The notes: generated from the letters alone by a model not told the origin. A DNA stretch of 64,000 nt from Sphaerospermopsis sp. SIO1G1 (GCA_010672785.1 JAAHFX010000011.1:84757-148756); one strand, 5' to 3'; numbered from the stretch's first letter, positions 27,065-36,770 are shown. Translations and numbers: made by a program.

Positions 27065-28195
27065 ATGCTGAATCAACTGCCAAAAATACATCTCCAGCAT
27101 AATCTATATAAGCGTTTAGTCCGGTATGCTCAATCCTTACCAATTTTGCATAGCAAATTAGCCCCTGTAAAATTGATGAGTTTTTTTGAGAAAAATGAAA
27201 TTGATTGGGATCCTTGGATATTGAAAGATGGTGATATTTATCGGGCATTTTATTTGTGTGGAGATAAAAAAGTAGATCCTTGGTGGGAGCAAGGTAGAAT
27301 AGCTAGTGCTATATCTCCTGATATGAAACATTGGCAAGAATTAGGGACAATTTTAGAACCTGTACCTCAGAATAATTGGGACTCAGGACGAATGTTAGCT
27401 GGTTGTACCTATAAAGAAGATGGAGTGTACTATCTTTTCTATGGAGCAGCATCTCAAGAAGAGATGGGAAAAGAAAAGATTGGACTAGCCATATCTACTG
27501 ATGGTATTAATTGGGAAAGATATTCAAATAATCCCCTCATAGAAATAGACGATAACAATAGTTATTATGCTAGTTTATGTTCCTGGAGAAAAGATGCCCA
27601 ACAATGCCGAGATCCTTACCTTGTTAAGGATAGCCAAACAGGTTACTATTACCTATTTATAACTACAGAATTAAAACGCAAAGCATCAGAACTGGGGGGG
27701 TTTCGGAGTTGCATTGGTTTAGCTGTTGCAGAGAAGATTACAGGGCCATATCATTTCTTACCTCCTGTAGCTGTACCTATGATTGAAAGCTTACATGAGG
27801 GTATTTTTAAGGAGTTAGAACGACCACAGATCATACATAGAAATGGCAAATATTATTTATTTTTTTCCTGTTGGCCATCGGGATTAAACCAAAAGTGGGC
27901 TGATGAAATAGGTTCTGGTTGGGTTAAAAAAGGTTTAGACAAGCTGACTGCTTCATCATTATACTGCTATGTGTCTGATAAAATTACTGGACCTTTTCAA
28001 CCAATCCCTGAGCAGATGATTGTTAAGGGAAGCTCGAACACTGGACTTTATGGCACAAATTTTATGCCCACACCTACAAATCCCGATCAATTTTTTGCCT
28101 ATGGTTGGTATCATCGCATCGGTGCTTTAGGAATTACACCATTGCTTCAAGCTCGCTGGAATTCAAAATCTATGGAAATTTACAGAACAAGATAG
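27065..28195 (+). CDS. Glycoside hydrolase GH43/32/68-clan beta-propeller protein
   Basis: A 376-aa protein with the five-bladed propeller sequence pattern of the GH32/43/62/68 clan. Candidate catalytic residues: nucleophile/base Asp49 in EIDWDPWIL, transition-state stabiliser Asp183 in CRDPYL, acid Glu252 in LERPQII. Blade motifs such as AISPDMKHWQELG and AISTDGINWERY repeat along it. No signal peptide is evident, so it may be cytoplasmic. The substrate cannot be deduced. Confidence 0.72.
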   Translation: MLNQLPKIHLQHNLYKRLVRYAQSLPILHSKLAPVKLMSFFEKNEIDWDPWILKDGDIYRAFYLCGDKKVDPWWEQGRIASAISPDMKHWQELGTILEPVPQNNWDSGRMLAGCTYKEDGVYYLFYGAASQEEMGKEKIGLAISTDGINWERYSNNPLIEIDDNNSYYASLCSWRKDAQQCRDPYLVKDSQTGYYYLFITTELKRKASELGGFRSCIGLAVAEKITGPYHFLPPVAVPMIESLHEGIFKELERPQIIHRNGKYYLFFSCWPSGLNQKWADEIGSGWVKKGLDKLTASSLYCYVSDKITGPFQPIPEQMIVKGSSNTGLYGTNFMPTPTNPDQFFAYGWYHRIGALGITPLLQARWNSKSMEIYRTR

Positions 28196-28222
28196 TAGTA
28201 ATATCTAGGGTTTGCAGCAAAA

Positions 28223-28310
28223 AGTGATTGGTGATTGGTGACTGGTGATTGGTGAGAGGGAATTTTAATTTAATCAGTAATTAGGGCTTGCTGTCCGCGT
28301 AGCAAGCCCT
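28223..28310. repeat. Heptamer array and a 28-bp palindrome
   Basis: 28223-28255 consists of GTGATTG/GTGACTG units. At 28283-28310 lies a perfect inverted repeat AGGGCTTGCT, 8-bp spacer, AGCAAGCCCT. The same arms plus spacer TGTCCGCGT recur at 46165, so this looks like a collapsed TIR-C element in which only the ends remain. It lies between the convergent glycosidase-like gene and kinase gene and could also act as a terminator. Confidence 0.7.
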
Positions 28311-28356
28311 ATGTACTAACTACTTTTTTCTTTAACATCAAAAATTCAGTCTCAAC

Positions 28357-29604
28357 TCAAGTATTTACTGACATTAAGGCTTTGGCTAATTCCTGGGCTG
28401 TTTGATAGCGATCGCGTGGTAAGGGTTCAGTCACACGTTCAATAATTTCTCGCAGTTGGGGAGTAATAGTCGGCACATTTCTTAATTCAAAACAAAAACT
28501 TTTTCCCCGTTGACGAAGAAATTTTAAAGGACTTTGACCTGTTAATAAAAATATGATTGTTGGACCTATTGCATATAAATCTGATTGAGTAAGAGGTTGT
28601 CCCCTTTCTTGTTCAGGAGCGCAATAACCTTCAGCACCTATTCTCGTTCCCGGTGCAGTACCTGTTTCCTTGACTGCTCCAAAATCTAAGACAACTACCC
28701 GATTATTTGCATTTCGCACCATCAAGTTGGCTGGTTTAATATCCCGGTGAATTAATGGTTGTTCTTGGTTGTGCAGATACTCCAAAATATCACAGGTTTG
28801 AATCATCCAGGTGATTGCCTGATTTAATGTCACTGGCCCTGTATTATGGATACGTTTTTCTAAATCTTGACCATGAATTAATTCCATTGCCAAGAATTTT
28901 TTACCACCTTCAACAAAGAAATCATAATATTTAGGGATGCCTGGATCATGAAGAGATTTCAGCGTATTTGCTTCTCTTTCAAATAACTCCCTTGCCTTAG
29001 CGATTTTTGCCATATCAGCATTCATCTGCTTGAGAACCAAAAGTTGTGGTGTTTCTGTTGTTTCACCTGTAGGATCCCAAGCTAAGTAAGTTGTACCCAT
29101 TCCGCCTTGCCCCAGAATGCGTAAAACCTGATAATGACGAATATGCTTGATGACTTTAATGGGCTGTCCACAATGAATACAAAAAATATTATTGGGAGAA
29201 TTGCCTTGATGTTGGCAAGTGGAAGTAGAAGTTCCTGGTTTTGTTTGGTTTGATGCCCAAGGAGAAATGGTAATTTCCGGTTCAGAAATATCTTGAATTT
29301 GAAATTTGAGAGTAGGGCCACCTTGTGCCAGTTGAAGTAAAGAGTTATCCTGAATTGTACTTTTTGTCACCAGAGTACCATTCAGAAAAGTACCATTTGT
29401 ACCTTGACTGATCACTTGCCAAGCATCGCTTCTTTTACCACCAGCTAACTGCCTAATTTCTAAATGATATCTAGAAACTAAGCTATCGTTGATCACCACA
29501 TGATTATCAACCGCACGGCCGATCCGAATCACGGTGTACTTCTCAAAACACCATTGTTTTACAGGTGTTTTATGATACTTATCTAATAGGGTCAGAGTAA
29601 CCAC
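28357..29604 (-). CDS. FHA-domain Ser/Thr protein kinase
   Basis: 415 aa. An N-terminal FHA domain (about 22-100: IRIGRAVDNHVVINDSLVSRYHLEI, then TNGTFLNG) binds phosphothreonine. A CxHCG-type zinc-ribbon-like segment (CQHQGNSPNNIFCIHCGQ, about 130-147) follows. The kinase domain (about 155-415) has glycine loop GQGGMGTTY, VLKQ lysine, HRDIKPANL and DFG. All catalytic residues are present. The adjacent PP2C phosphatase is on the same strand 25 bp upstream, suggesting an antagonistic kinase/phosphatase pair. Confidence 0.92.
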   Translation of the reverse strand: MVTLTLLDKYHKTPVKQWCFEKYTVIRIGRAVDNHVVINDSLVSRYHLEIRQLAGGKRSDAWQVISQGTNGTFLNGTLVTKSTIQDNSLLQLAQGGPTLKFQIQDISEPEITISPWASNQTKPGTSTSTCQHQGNSPNNIFCIHCGQPIKVIKHIRHYQVLRILGQGGMGTTYLAWDPTGETTETPQLLVLKQMNADMAKIAKARELFEREANTLKSLHDPGIPKYYDFFVEGGKKFLAMELIHGQDLEKRIHNTGPVTLNQAITWMIQTCDILEYLHNQEQPLIHRDIKPANLMVRNANNRVVVLDFGAVKETGTAPGTRIGAEGYCAPEQERGQPLTQSDLYAIGPTIIFLLTGQSPLKFLRQRGKSFCFELRNVPTITPQLREIIERVTEPLPRDRYQTAQELAKALMSVNT

Positions 29605-29629
29605 AAGAAAGCCTAAAAAATTTAACAGT

Positions 29630-31558
29630 TTATTGCCAACTTTGCTGATTAGGAGAAACTTTTAATCGAACGAGTATACCTGTAATGTTATCGTGGCCGT
29701 TGTGTTCATTTGCTAAGTCAATTAAATCACTCAAGCCTATTTCTAGGTTAGAACTAGAACTAAGTAGGGGTGCTAAATGGGTTTGGTAATTATTTTCAAC
29801 TACATCATTATCTGATAAACCGTCCGATGCTAACAATAATAGAGTGTCTTCTCTAATCTCAAAAAAATCTATATCTGGATGAACAAAGTTAATATCTCTT
29901 GGCCCTAGTGCTTGGGTGAGTTGGTAGGCATCTGGGCGTGAATAAGCAAGATTGGGTTCTATACCTTTAGAAATTTCTCGTTGGCCTACTTCGTGGTCTG
30001 TAGTCACCTGCTTTATTCCCCCCTTACGTGTAAAGTGATAGAGACGACTATCTCCTACATGAGTGACTGCTAATTTAGTATTTTGTACCAATAACATCAC
30101 CAAAGTAGTACCCATCCTACCCACACCAGAACGTGAACCTTGTTGATTCAGATTATAAATTGCCTGATTAGCTAAAAGCACTCCATTTGTGATGATCTCC
30201 GCTGTGGGTAGTTCGTCACCAGTCCAGTGTTCTTGGAAGTATTGTTTCAGGGTACTGACAGCTAGTTCACTGGCTACTTCCCCCCCAGCGTGTCCACCCA
30301 TACCATCACAGAGAATATACAAGCCTTTGGCTCGTAAATTACGGTTTCTGGGCAGTTCTATTTTGTGTTGGTTGCTGTCAATTCCAAAATAGTCTTCGTT
30401 GTGATCTCTTTGTCTACCTACATCTGTACGTCCTGCTTCTTCTAAACTCCTTAACTGCATAGATAAAATTATGGTGGGAGTATCTTCATTTTTATCCACA
30501 CTTTCCCAATCTTGATCTTGTAGTAAGGTTAATGAAGAATCAGTTTGTAAGTGTGTTGAAGAATCAGTACTTATTTCCGTTTGGAATTCCTCTGATATTT
30601 GTTCTAGTCGTGATTTTAACTCTTTTAAGCTACCAATTTTACCTGTTTCTAAATCTCCTATCATATGGACAATAGAGTCAAGTTCAGTTCGTTGAGACTG
30701 TAGACACAAATTGTGCCAGAGCCGCCCTAAAGCTTTAATACTCAGAAGATTACTTGTATCTGCATTGTCTGACAAGTTATTGGTGGAGTTCACTGTGTAT
30801 AATCTTTTCAAGCCAAGGGTTTGGTCATCATCTAAACACAGGTTTGATATATTTAATAAGCTATGAAGACAATTAACTTTTTCTAAAAGAGTCCATAGTT
30901 GGAGCATTTGATAACACCAGTGTAGACGTTGTAATGGATGAGTATTATGATCCTGCCAAGCATCTATTAATGGCTGCCAATGACTACGGTCTTCTATTAA
31001 AACAAACTGTATATTATCTTGCTGCCAAGCATCGTGGATTATGGGGATAGTTGGTGGTAGCTGGTCTTGTGATTTTACATACGACTGAGCTAAATCTGGG
31101 ATACCAATTATACTGAGTGAGGGAACAACTAAGCTCTTGCCTTGATTTTCCTTAATGGCTTCGATAGGTGAAATTTGAAAAGGTTGGCAATCTAAAACTT
31201 TAACCAAGAATTGAGTTTTACCAGGCCAATGTTCTGGATTGGATAGTGGTTCTAGGATTTGATATCGTTTCTCTCTATCTATAAATGAGCCAATAGTCAG
31301 TTTTTTTGAATAATCTTGCGCTGCTTTTACTTGTAATAATTTTTCATCTTTAACTTGTGCAGCGGTTGCTATTGTTTGTGTAATTATTGCCAGCCAGATT
31401 GTGTTGCTTTCAGTACCACACTCTTGACAGTATTGAGTGTCAAAAGGAACATCTGCACCACATTTAGAACAGGTTTTGTTAGTTAAGGATGTGCCGCAAC
31501 TCTGACAAAACTTGTTGTCATCAGGGTTTTCAAATTTGCAATGAGGGCAAATTAGCAT
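29630..31558 (-). CDS. Zinc-ribbon PP2C-type protein phosphatase
   Basis: 642 aa. Residues 1-50 form a double zinc ribbon (CPHCKFENPDDNKFCQSCG, then CSKCGADVPFDTQYCQECG). A kinase-like but degenerate middle region (about 95-330) follows. The C-terminal PP2C domain (about 383-635) carries RDHNEDYFGID, LCDGMGGHAGGEVAS, VGDSRLYHF and GHDNITGILV, the metal-binding motifs of an active PPM phosphatase. It is likely to counteract the neighbouring FHA kinase; both genes seem to form one operon. Confidence 0.9.
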   Translation of the reverse strand: MLICPHCKFENPDDNKFCQSCGTSLTNKTCSKCGADVPFDTQYCQECGTESNTIWLAIITQTIATAAQVKDEKLLQVKAAQDYSKKLTIGSFIDREKRYQILEPLSNPEHWPGKTQFLVKVLDCQPFQISPIEAIKENQGKSLVVPSLSIIGIPDLAQSYVKSQDQLPPTIPIIHDAWQQDNIQFVLIEDRSHWQPLIDAWQDHNTHPLQRLHWCYQMLQLWTLLEKVNCLHSLLNISNLCLDDDQTLGLKRLYTVNSTNNLSDNADTSNLLSIKALGRLWHNLCLQSQRTELDSIVHMIGDLETGKIGSLKELKSRLEQISEEFQTEISTDSSTHLQTDSSLTLLQDQDWESVDKNEDTPTIILSMQLRSLEEAGRTDVGRQRDHNEDYFGIDSNQHKIELPRNRNLRAKGLYILCDGMGGHAGGEVASELAVSTLKQYFQEHWTGDELPTAEIITNGVLLANQAIYNLNQQGSRSGVGRMGTTLVMLLVQNTKLAVTHVGDSRLYHFTRKGGIKQVTTDHEVGQREISKGIEPNLAYSRPDAYQLTQALGPRDINFVHPDIDFFEIREDTLLLLASDGLSDNDVVENNYQTHLAPLLSSSSNLEIGLSDLIDLANEHNGHDNITGILVRLKVSPNQQSWQ

Positions 31559-32059
31559 AGTAGAAATTCCTTGGTTGTGGTTCTAAGATGCTTCTAGCCT
31601 TTACTGTTCCCAGTGTTACATTTCTGTAGCAACTGCTGATGACAGTGGATAGATAGTAAATTGTACATTGAACTGAGAAAATCAGGGATACAATTTTTTC
31701 ATATTTTCCTATCTAGACTACAAGATTGTGAGCAGGTTAAACAGTTATAGGTGTCTTGCGACAGTGCTAAAAGCATTTGATGATCTAGGTTGTGAGTCTT
31801 AATTCATATATAAACTATCCTATCTACAGTTATGATGTGATTTTTGATAGACTGAAAATCTTAGGTAGGATGGAGGCAAGCGGGAAACATTCGTTAGGGA
31901 AAAATAAATTTTATACCATATAGATTGATATTTATGGAAATTACGGGTATTGACAAATTTTTTATTTCTCACCTGTCACTTCCTATCAAATGTTTAGATG
32001 TTTGTCAGTCCCATCTTATAAAACCTTAAACCAAGAAAACTTGACAAATTCCGGAGTTA
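31559..32059. other. 501-bp intergenic region
   Basis: AT-rich between two minus-strand genes. I see no repeat element or credible ORF; the promoter of the PP2C/kinase operon should lie near 31560-31700. Confidence 0.4.
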
Positions 32060-32641
32060 TTATATTTTTTTTAAGTCTTTGATTTCACCAGTTTTGAGGA
32101 TGCGCCATTGTCCTAATGGTAAATTATCAAGTTTGAGATGAGCTATACTCACTCTAATTAACCGTAAGGTGGGGAAACCAACTGCTGCTGTCATCCGACG
32201 TACTTGACGATTTTTGCCTTCAGTCAGGGTGATTTCTAACCATGCTGTGGGAACATTTTTCCTGTACCTAATTGGGGGTTGGCGATCGCTTACTGTTGGT
32301 TCTTCTAATAGTAGTTGAACTTGGGCAGGGCGGGTGTGGTAATCTTTAATTTTTACACCTGTACATAGTTTTTGAATTGCTTGTGAATCAGGAATTCTTT
32401 CCACTTGCACCCAATAGGTACGTTTGTGAGCGAAGCGGGGATTCGCAAGGCGATGTTGCAGTTTGCCATCGTTTGTTAATAACATTAATCCTTCACTATC
32501 CCAATCTAAGCGTCCAACCGGATAAACATTAGGAACATCTATATATTCTTTAAGAGTAATATGTTGCGGTGACTCTTGAGTAAATTGACTTAAAACACCA
32601 TAGGGCTTATGAAATAAAATATATGTGAAATTATTAGTCAT
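32060..32641 (-). CDS. rluE: Pseudouridine synthase, RluE/RsuA family
   Basis: 193 aa. The catalytic aspartate is Asp46 in YPVGRLDWDSEGLMLLTNDG; the second signature TEGKNRQVRRMTAAVGFPTLRLIR is at about 149-172. There is no S4 domain, as in RluE, which modifies 23S rRNA. The RluE assignment over RsuA or RluB rests on length and lack of S4. Confidence 0.88.
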   Translation of the reverse strand: MTNNFTYILFHKPYGVLSQFTQESPQHITLKEYIDVPNVYPVGRLDWDSEGLMLLTNDGKLQHRLANPRFAHKRTYWVQVERIPDSQAIQKLCTGVKIKDYHTRPAQVQLLLEEPTVSDRQPPIRYRKNVPTAWLEITLTEGKNRQVRRMTAAVGFPTLRLIRVSIAHLKLDNLPLGQWRILKTGEIKDLKKI

Positions 32642-32845
32642 TAGTGATTAGTAATTACCTGAGTTCGAGACAAATAATGATCCGGAAAACCAATTATATC
32701 AATTATTTTATAAGAGAATTTCTATTTAATCTCCATTTCTTCCGCAACTCCTTGAAGAATAATCACCTGTGTATAAATCTTAATAAAATTGATTTTGGTT
32801 TGATCGAATCTCTTGTTAGATAATGAATTGAAGAAACTATTTGTA

Positions 32846-33053
32846 TTAGCTTTCCATATCTAGTCTAGGGAATTCAAATTTTTTGAGTGGGTAAGCGAAA
32901 TGATGATGAAGTTTATCAAAATTTGGAATCGCTAAATTGCCCATATTCCAATCCATATCTAGCTGCTTGACAACTGTTAAGGGTAAATATAGAACTTCTG
33001 TAATTCCCTCATTACTTAAACCAAAGTATCTTAATTTATCAATTTTATATATT
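32846..33053 (-). pseudogene. Degenerate ORF fragment
   Basis: On the minus strand a ~69-codon frame without a proper start reads KIDKLRYFGLSNEGITEVLYL, continues with PLTVVKQLDMDWNMGNLAI and ends LDMES-stop. The composition is protein-like and the LSNEGITEVLYLPLTVVKQL segment recalls the C-terminal helix of cyanobacterial PD-(D/E)XK/Rpn-type proteins, but this is uncertain. It is probably a gene remnant. Confidence 0.35.
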
Positions 33054-33198
33054 TAATTTTTATTTTGTTTACGACGGTTAAATTTAGTATGAATATTGTA
33101 CCAAATACCAGTTATCTTGTTTAATTACTAAATTAGTGGGAGGTTTATACTATGTATTTAATCTTTTTGAATAATCCTCAATTATACGATGTATAACT

Positions 33199-33378
33199 TT
33201 AGCCTACCAGCTTAAAATCGAATTCTATTTCCATACCTTCACTAATAAGAATTTTATCTAGTTTAGATTTTGGTAATCGAGTCATCAGTGGTTGTGCAAA
33301 ACTTTTATCAGCAATCATTTCTGCTTCTACAGTTTCAGAAGAATGTTCTGGTAAATATAAATTTTGCCAATAATATGC
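33199..33378 (-). pseudogene. Degenerate ORF fragment
   Basis: A 59-codon minus-strand frame (AYYWQNLYLPEHSSETVEAE, then MTRLPKSKLDKILISEGMEI) bounded upstream by a stop with no initiation codon. It is protein-like, family unknown, probably the truncated end of a deleted gene, possibly the same gene as the fragment at 32846. Confidence 0.3.
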
Positions 33379-33427
33379 TTACATAAAAAAATGTTTTCAT
33401 ATAATTTTGATTTATAAATTCATGATC

Positions 33428-33519
33428 AGAACTTACGCTTTCACCTATTCCAAATGCTGTCATTGCGACGAAAGGAAGCAATCTCAAACCCGAATATTTC
33501 CTGAAAATGCGTAAGTCCT
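33428..33519. repeat. TIR-E element
   Basis: 92 bp with ends AGAACTTACGCTTTC and GAAAATGCGTAAGTCCT. The interior block CGACGAAAGGAAGCAATCTC is the reverse complement of a block in the copy at 21826-21916. Confidence 0.65.
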
Positions 33520-33710
33520 AATAAAATAAGAAGTTAAGGCATACTGAGCTTTTTAGAAAATCAAATAATAATTATATAGCTTAATTGATATATCTATTGT
33601 CAAATATTTCAAAAATTAAAACTTTTGGAATTAATACCACAGAAACAAATACTACTCACTATTATAGATAAATGATTCAGTAGCAATTCTGTATAAATTC
33701 TTTAAATAAT

Positions 33711-35153
33711 ATGGATATCTTATCCAACACCGTAGCATTATCACGGATACAATTTGCATTCACCGCAATTTTTCACATGATTTGGCCTGTATTAACCACA
33801 GGTATGTCAATTTACTTGATAGTAGTAGAAGGACTATGGTTAAAAACCAAAAATCCTACCTATTATCATCATGCTAGATTTTGGTCAAAACTGTATTTAC
33901 TCAACTTTGGAATTGGGGTAGCATCCGGTTTACCAATGGGTTTTCAATTTGGCACAAACTGGGCCCCATTATCAGAAACAGTGGGTGATTTTTTAGGTAG
34001 TATTCTTGGTTTTGAAGGTTCAATGGCGTTTATGTTAGAAGCTTCTTTTCTGGGAATTATGATTTTTGGTTGGGGAAGAGTTAACCCAGTTATTCATTAC
34101 CTTTCTACCATTTGTGTAGCATTTGGGGCTAACCTTTCTACATTTTGGATTTTAGTAGCAAATTCTTGGTTTCAAACTCCCACTGGGGGTGAAATTATTG
34201 ATGGAAAATTCATCGTTAGTGATTATTTCCAGGCAATTTTAAATCCCTTCATGGTTAATAGTTTCCTACATATGTTCTTCGCCACATTGGAAACTTCATT
34301 GTTTGTAATTGGGGGAATTAGTGCTTGGTACATTTTGAATAATCGCCACCAAGAGTTTTTCAGTAAATCATTGAAAATAATTTTAGCGATCGCAATTTTT
34401 ATTGCTCCTGCTCAAGTATTAATTGGTCATGCTAGTGGTGATCAAGTTTATAAATACCAACCTACCAAATTAGCGGCCATAGAAGCACAATGGGAAACCA
34501 TACCTGCTGGGAAATCAGCTAATTGGAATATCATTGCTTTACCCAATGAAACAGCCGAAAAAAATGATTTAGAAATCTCTATTCCCCAGGGTTTAGGTTA
34601 TATCTTAGAATTCAAATCCCAGCTATCCGAACCAGTTTTAGGACTGAAAGAATGGAAAGCAGAAAACCGTCCCCCCATGATCAGTTTGATTTTCTATTCT
34701 TTCCGAATTATGGCAGGAATTGGATTTTTCCTAGTTGGTTTAATGTTGTGGACTGTAATTCAATGGTTAAGAGGAAAACTCAAAGCTGATCAAATTCATC
34801 AACAAAAATGGTTATTAAGAACCTGGATTTTATCAGCACCATTAGGTTATTTAGCCATAGAAACTGGGTGGATAGTCCGCTGTGTTGGTAGACAACCTTG
34901 GACAGTTTACGGACAAATTCGCACCGCAGATGCAGCTTCCAATTTACTCCCAGGGGAAGTGTTATTTTCTCTGTCAGTTATTGGTTTGCTCTATAGTGTT
35001 TTATTTGTAGCTGCCATGTATTTTGGCAGTAAAATTATTCGTCAAGGACCAAATTTAGACTTACCTATTCCTGGTGAAGAAATTAAAACAGTCATCGCTA
35101 CCGAATCAGTAGATCATATTCCTGATAGTCGTCCTTTGGAAACATCGAAATAG
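33711..35153 (+). CDS. cydA: Cytochrome bd quinol oxidase subunit I
   Basis: 480 aa, about nine transmembrane helices. His22 in FHMIWPVLTTGMS corresponds to the heme b595/d ligand; VNSFLHMFFA holds a heme b558 ligand; GDQVYKYQPTKLAAIEAQWE is the quinol-loop start. It lacks the long Q-loop insertion of E. coli CydA, so it is the short-loop (cyanide-insensitive-like) type common in cyanobacteria. It oxidises plastoquinol/quinol with oxygen. cydB follows 124 bp downstream. Confidence 0.95.
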   Translation: MDILSNTVALSRIQFAFTAIFHMIWPVLTTGMSIYLIVVEGLWLKTKNPTYYHHARFWSKLYLLNFGIGVASGLPMGFQFGTNWAPLSETVGDFLGSILGFEGSMAFMLEASFLGIMIFGWGRVNPVIHYLSTICVAFGANLSTFWILVANSWFQTPTGGEIIDGKFIVSDYFQAILNPFMVNSFLHMFFATLETSLFVIGGISAWYILNNRHQEFFSKSLKIILAIAIFIAPAQVLIGHASGDQVYKYQPTKLAAIEAQWETIPAGKSANWNIIALPNETAEKNDLEISIPQGLGYILEFKSQLSEPVLGLKEWKAENRPPMISLIFYSFRIMAGIGFFLVGLMLWTVIQWLRGKLKADQIHQQKWLLRTWILSAPLGYLAIETGWIVRCVGRQPWTVYGQIRTADAASNLLPGEVLFSLSVIGLLYSVLFVAAMYFGSKIIRQGPNLDLPIPGEEIKTVIATESVDHIPDSRPLETSK

Positions 35154-35176
35154 GTGATTGGGGATTGGGAGTGATA

Positions 35177-35241
35177 ATATCCCCGACTTCTTTGATAATC
35201 ATATCTATAAATTTTTAATTCATGACAGAAGTCGGGGATAT
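35177..35241. repeat. TIR-D element (65 bp) between cydA and cydB
   Basis: 15-bp perfect inverted ends ATATCCCCGACTTCT and AGAAGTCGGGGATAT around a 35-bp AT-rich interior. Another 65-bp copy with the same core lies at 49704-49768. It stands inside the cydAB operon. Confidence 0.85.
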
Positions 35242-35277
35242 GGTGAAAAAAATCATTAACAAATACGGAATAATTAT

Positions 35278-36291
35278 ATGGATGCTTTACTGCATTTTTT
35301 ACCACAAGTTTGGTTTGTAATTCTGGGTTTATTTCTGTTTTTGTATGTTCTTTTAGATGGTTTTGATTTAGGTGTAGGTATCCTCTCCTTAACCTCTTCT
35401 AACGAAGAACGTCGCAGTTTATTAATGACCAGTTTAGGTAATATTTGGGATGCTAATGAAACCTGGTTAGTATTAATGGCTGGAGCTTTATTTGGGGCTT
35501 TTCCCCTTGCTTACGGTACAATTTTAAGTGCCTTATATCTCCCTTTAATGGTAATGGTTGTCGGTTTAATTCTTCGTGCCGTTTCCTTTGAATTTAGAGA
35601 ACATTCAGATAACAAAAAATTCTGGAATTTTTCCTTTGGAGTTGGTAGTTTTATCGCTGCTTTATTTCAAGGATTTGCTTTAGGAGGAGTCCTCGCGGGA
35701 ATTAAAGTAGATACAGATGGACATTTTATTGGTGGAATTTGGGATTGGTTAACTTGGCAATCATTATTAACAGCATTAACCCTAGTTCAAGGTTATGTTT
35801 TAATTGGTTCAACTTACCTAATTTTGAAAACCGAAGGTAAACTACAAGAGACTCATTTTAAAACAGCAAAATTAGCAGCTTGGACAACTTTTATAGGTGC
35901 AGCTTTAATTACCATTACCACACCCATAGTTTATGAAAATGCTAGGGCTAGATTATTTCATCAACCAGAGGTTTATATTTTTGCTCTCATTCCTTTGCTG
36001 GGTATCCTCTTAGTTTTCTTGCTTTTACAAAGTCTGAACCGTAAACAGGAAATTGTCCCATTTGTGTACACCGCATTAATATTTTTGTTAACATTCCTCG
36101 GCTTAGGATTTATTGCTTTTCCTTACATTATTCCCCCCACCATTACCATTTATCAAGCCGCATCTTCTCCCAGTGCAATGGTATTTATGATTACCTTCAT
36201 TGGGTTTTTAATTCCGATTATGTTGTTTTATAACATCTACAATTACTTCGTCTTCCGAGGTAAAGTAGTAATCACTGAACAGGGAGAATAA
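35278..36291 (+). CDS. cydB: Cytochrome bd oxidase subunit II
   Basis: 337 aa, about eight to nine helices, with the conserved N-terminal VLLDGFDLGVGIL and NIWDANETWLVLMAGALFGAFP motifs of CydB. It is the obligatory partner of CydA. The gap between cydA and cydB is enlarged by a TIR-D element that could form a stem-loop in the mRNA. Its TAA stop abuts directly the TIR-B element at 36292. Confidence 0.95.
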   Translation: MDALLHFLPQVWFVILGLFLFLYVLLDGFDLGVGILSLTSSNEERRSLLMTSLGNIWDANETWLVLMAGALFGAFPLAYGTILSALYLPLMVMVVGLILRAVSFEFREHSDNKKFWNFSFGVGSFIAALFQGFALGGVLAGIKVDTDGHFIGGIWDWLTWQSLLTALTLVQGYVLIGSTYLILKTEGKLQETHFKTAKLAAWTTFIGAALITITTPIVYENARARLFHQPEVYIFALIPLLGILLVFLLLQSLNRKQEIVPFVYTALIFLLTFLGLGFIAFPYIIPPTITIYQAASSPSAMVFMITFIGFLIPIMLFYNIYNYFVFRGKVVITEQGE

Positions 36292-36409
36292 TATCGTGTC
36301 CGGTTAAATACTTATCATTAAGGCCGCAGGGTGCAGGGCGCGGGGTGAAAAGAGTTATTGGATTTCTGCACAGACAGGTTATATCGCAAGTGATTATGCG
36401 GACATGATA
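36292..36409. repeat. TIR-B element, copy 2
   Basis: Ends TATCGTGTCCGG and CGGACATGATA, about 118 bp, beginning immediately after the cydB stop. Orientation is opposite to copy 3 (37972-38065). Confidence 0.75.
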
Positions 36410-36472
36410 TAGAAAACCTATCCGGAAAAGAATGTGCGGATATTTAATTTCCACCAGATGTCTAAAGGGGAA

Positions 36473-36580
36473 TACAGCAGATTTCGTTGCTATGAGGTAC
36501 AAATCATAATCATGAAACTCTTGTAGAGTGGGCCGGACAGCCCGCCAAAAACGTACCTCATTATACCGGAAAGTGCTGTA
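36473..36580. repeat. TIR-A element, copy 2
   Basis: TACAGCA ... TGCTGTA, 108 bp, with conserved inner blocks ATGAGGTACAAATCATAAT and GGCCGGACAGCCCGCC. It is flanked by TA. It is the inverse of copy 3 at 37866. Confidence 0.8.
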
Positions 36581-36611
36581 TTTTGAAAATCATCAATACT
36601 TTTCTGTTTAG

Positions 36612-36639
36612 ATAAAAAAAGCCTGGCGATCGCCAAGCT
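36612..36639 (-). terminator. Rho-independent terminator of the SPSK-repeat gene
   Basis: On the minus strand a hairpin based on the palindrome AGCTTGGCGATCGCCAGGCT (HIP1 core) is followed by seven T residues. It lies about 260 bp downstream of the stop of the 36902 gene. Confidence 0.6.
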
Positions 36640-36696
36640 AAAGGTTTTGAGTAAATTAGTATAAAAGGGTTTTCACAACCGGGTTTGGTATAATTC

Positions 36697-36770
36697 AGAA
36701 CTTATGCAAAACTTCCCTCAAATCCTCATTCCTCTGTGTTCTCTGTGCCTCTGTGGTTAGTTTACCTATA
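36697..36770. repeat. TIR-E element remnant
   Basis: Starts AGAACTTATGCAAAAC and contains CTCTGTGTTCTCTGTGCC, CTGTGGTTAG, like the copy at 55660-55751. The right end is not recognisable. Confidence 0.5.

Larger units (their letters stand above)
32642..33710. other. 1.07-kb region of decayed coding sequence
   Basis: No intact gene. Two stretches on the minus strand look like former coding sequence (separate entries) and one TIR-E element lies at 33428-33519. The rest is AT-rich; the end should hold the cydA promoter. Confidence 0.5.

Noticed and set aside
36272..36502. 76-codon minus-strand frame
   Set aside because: It is read through TIR-B and into TIR-A sequence; the translation only reflects the repeats.
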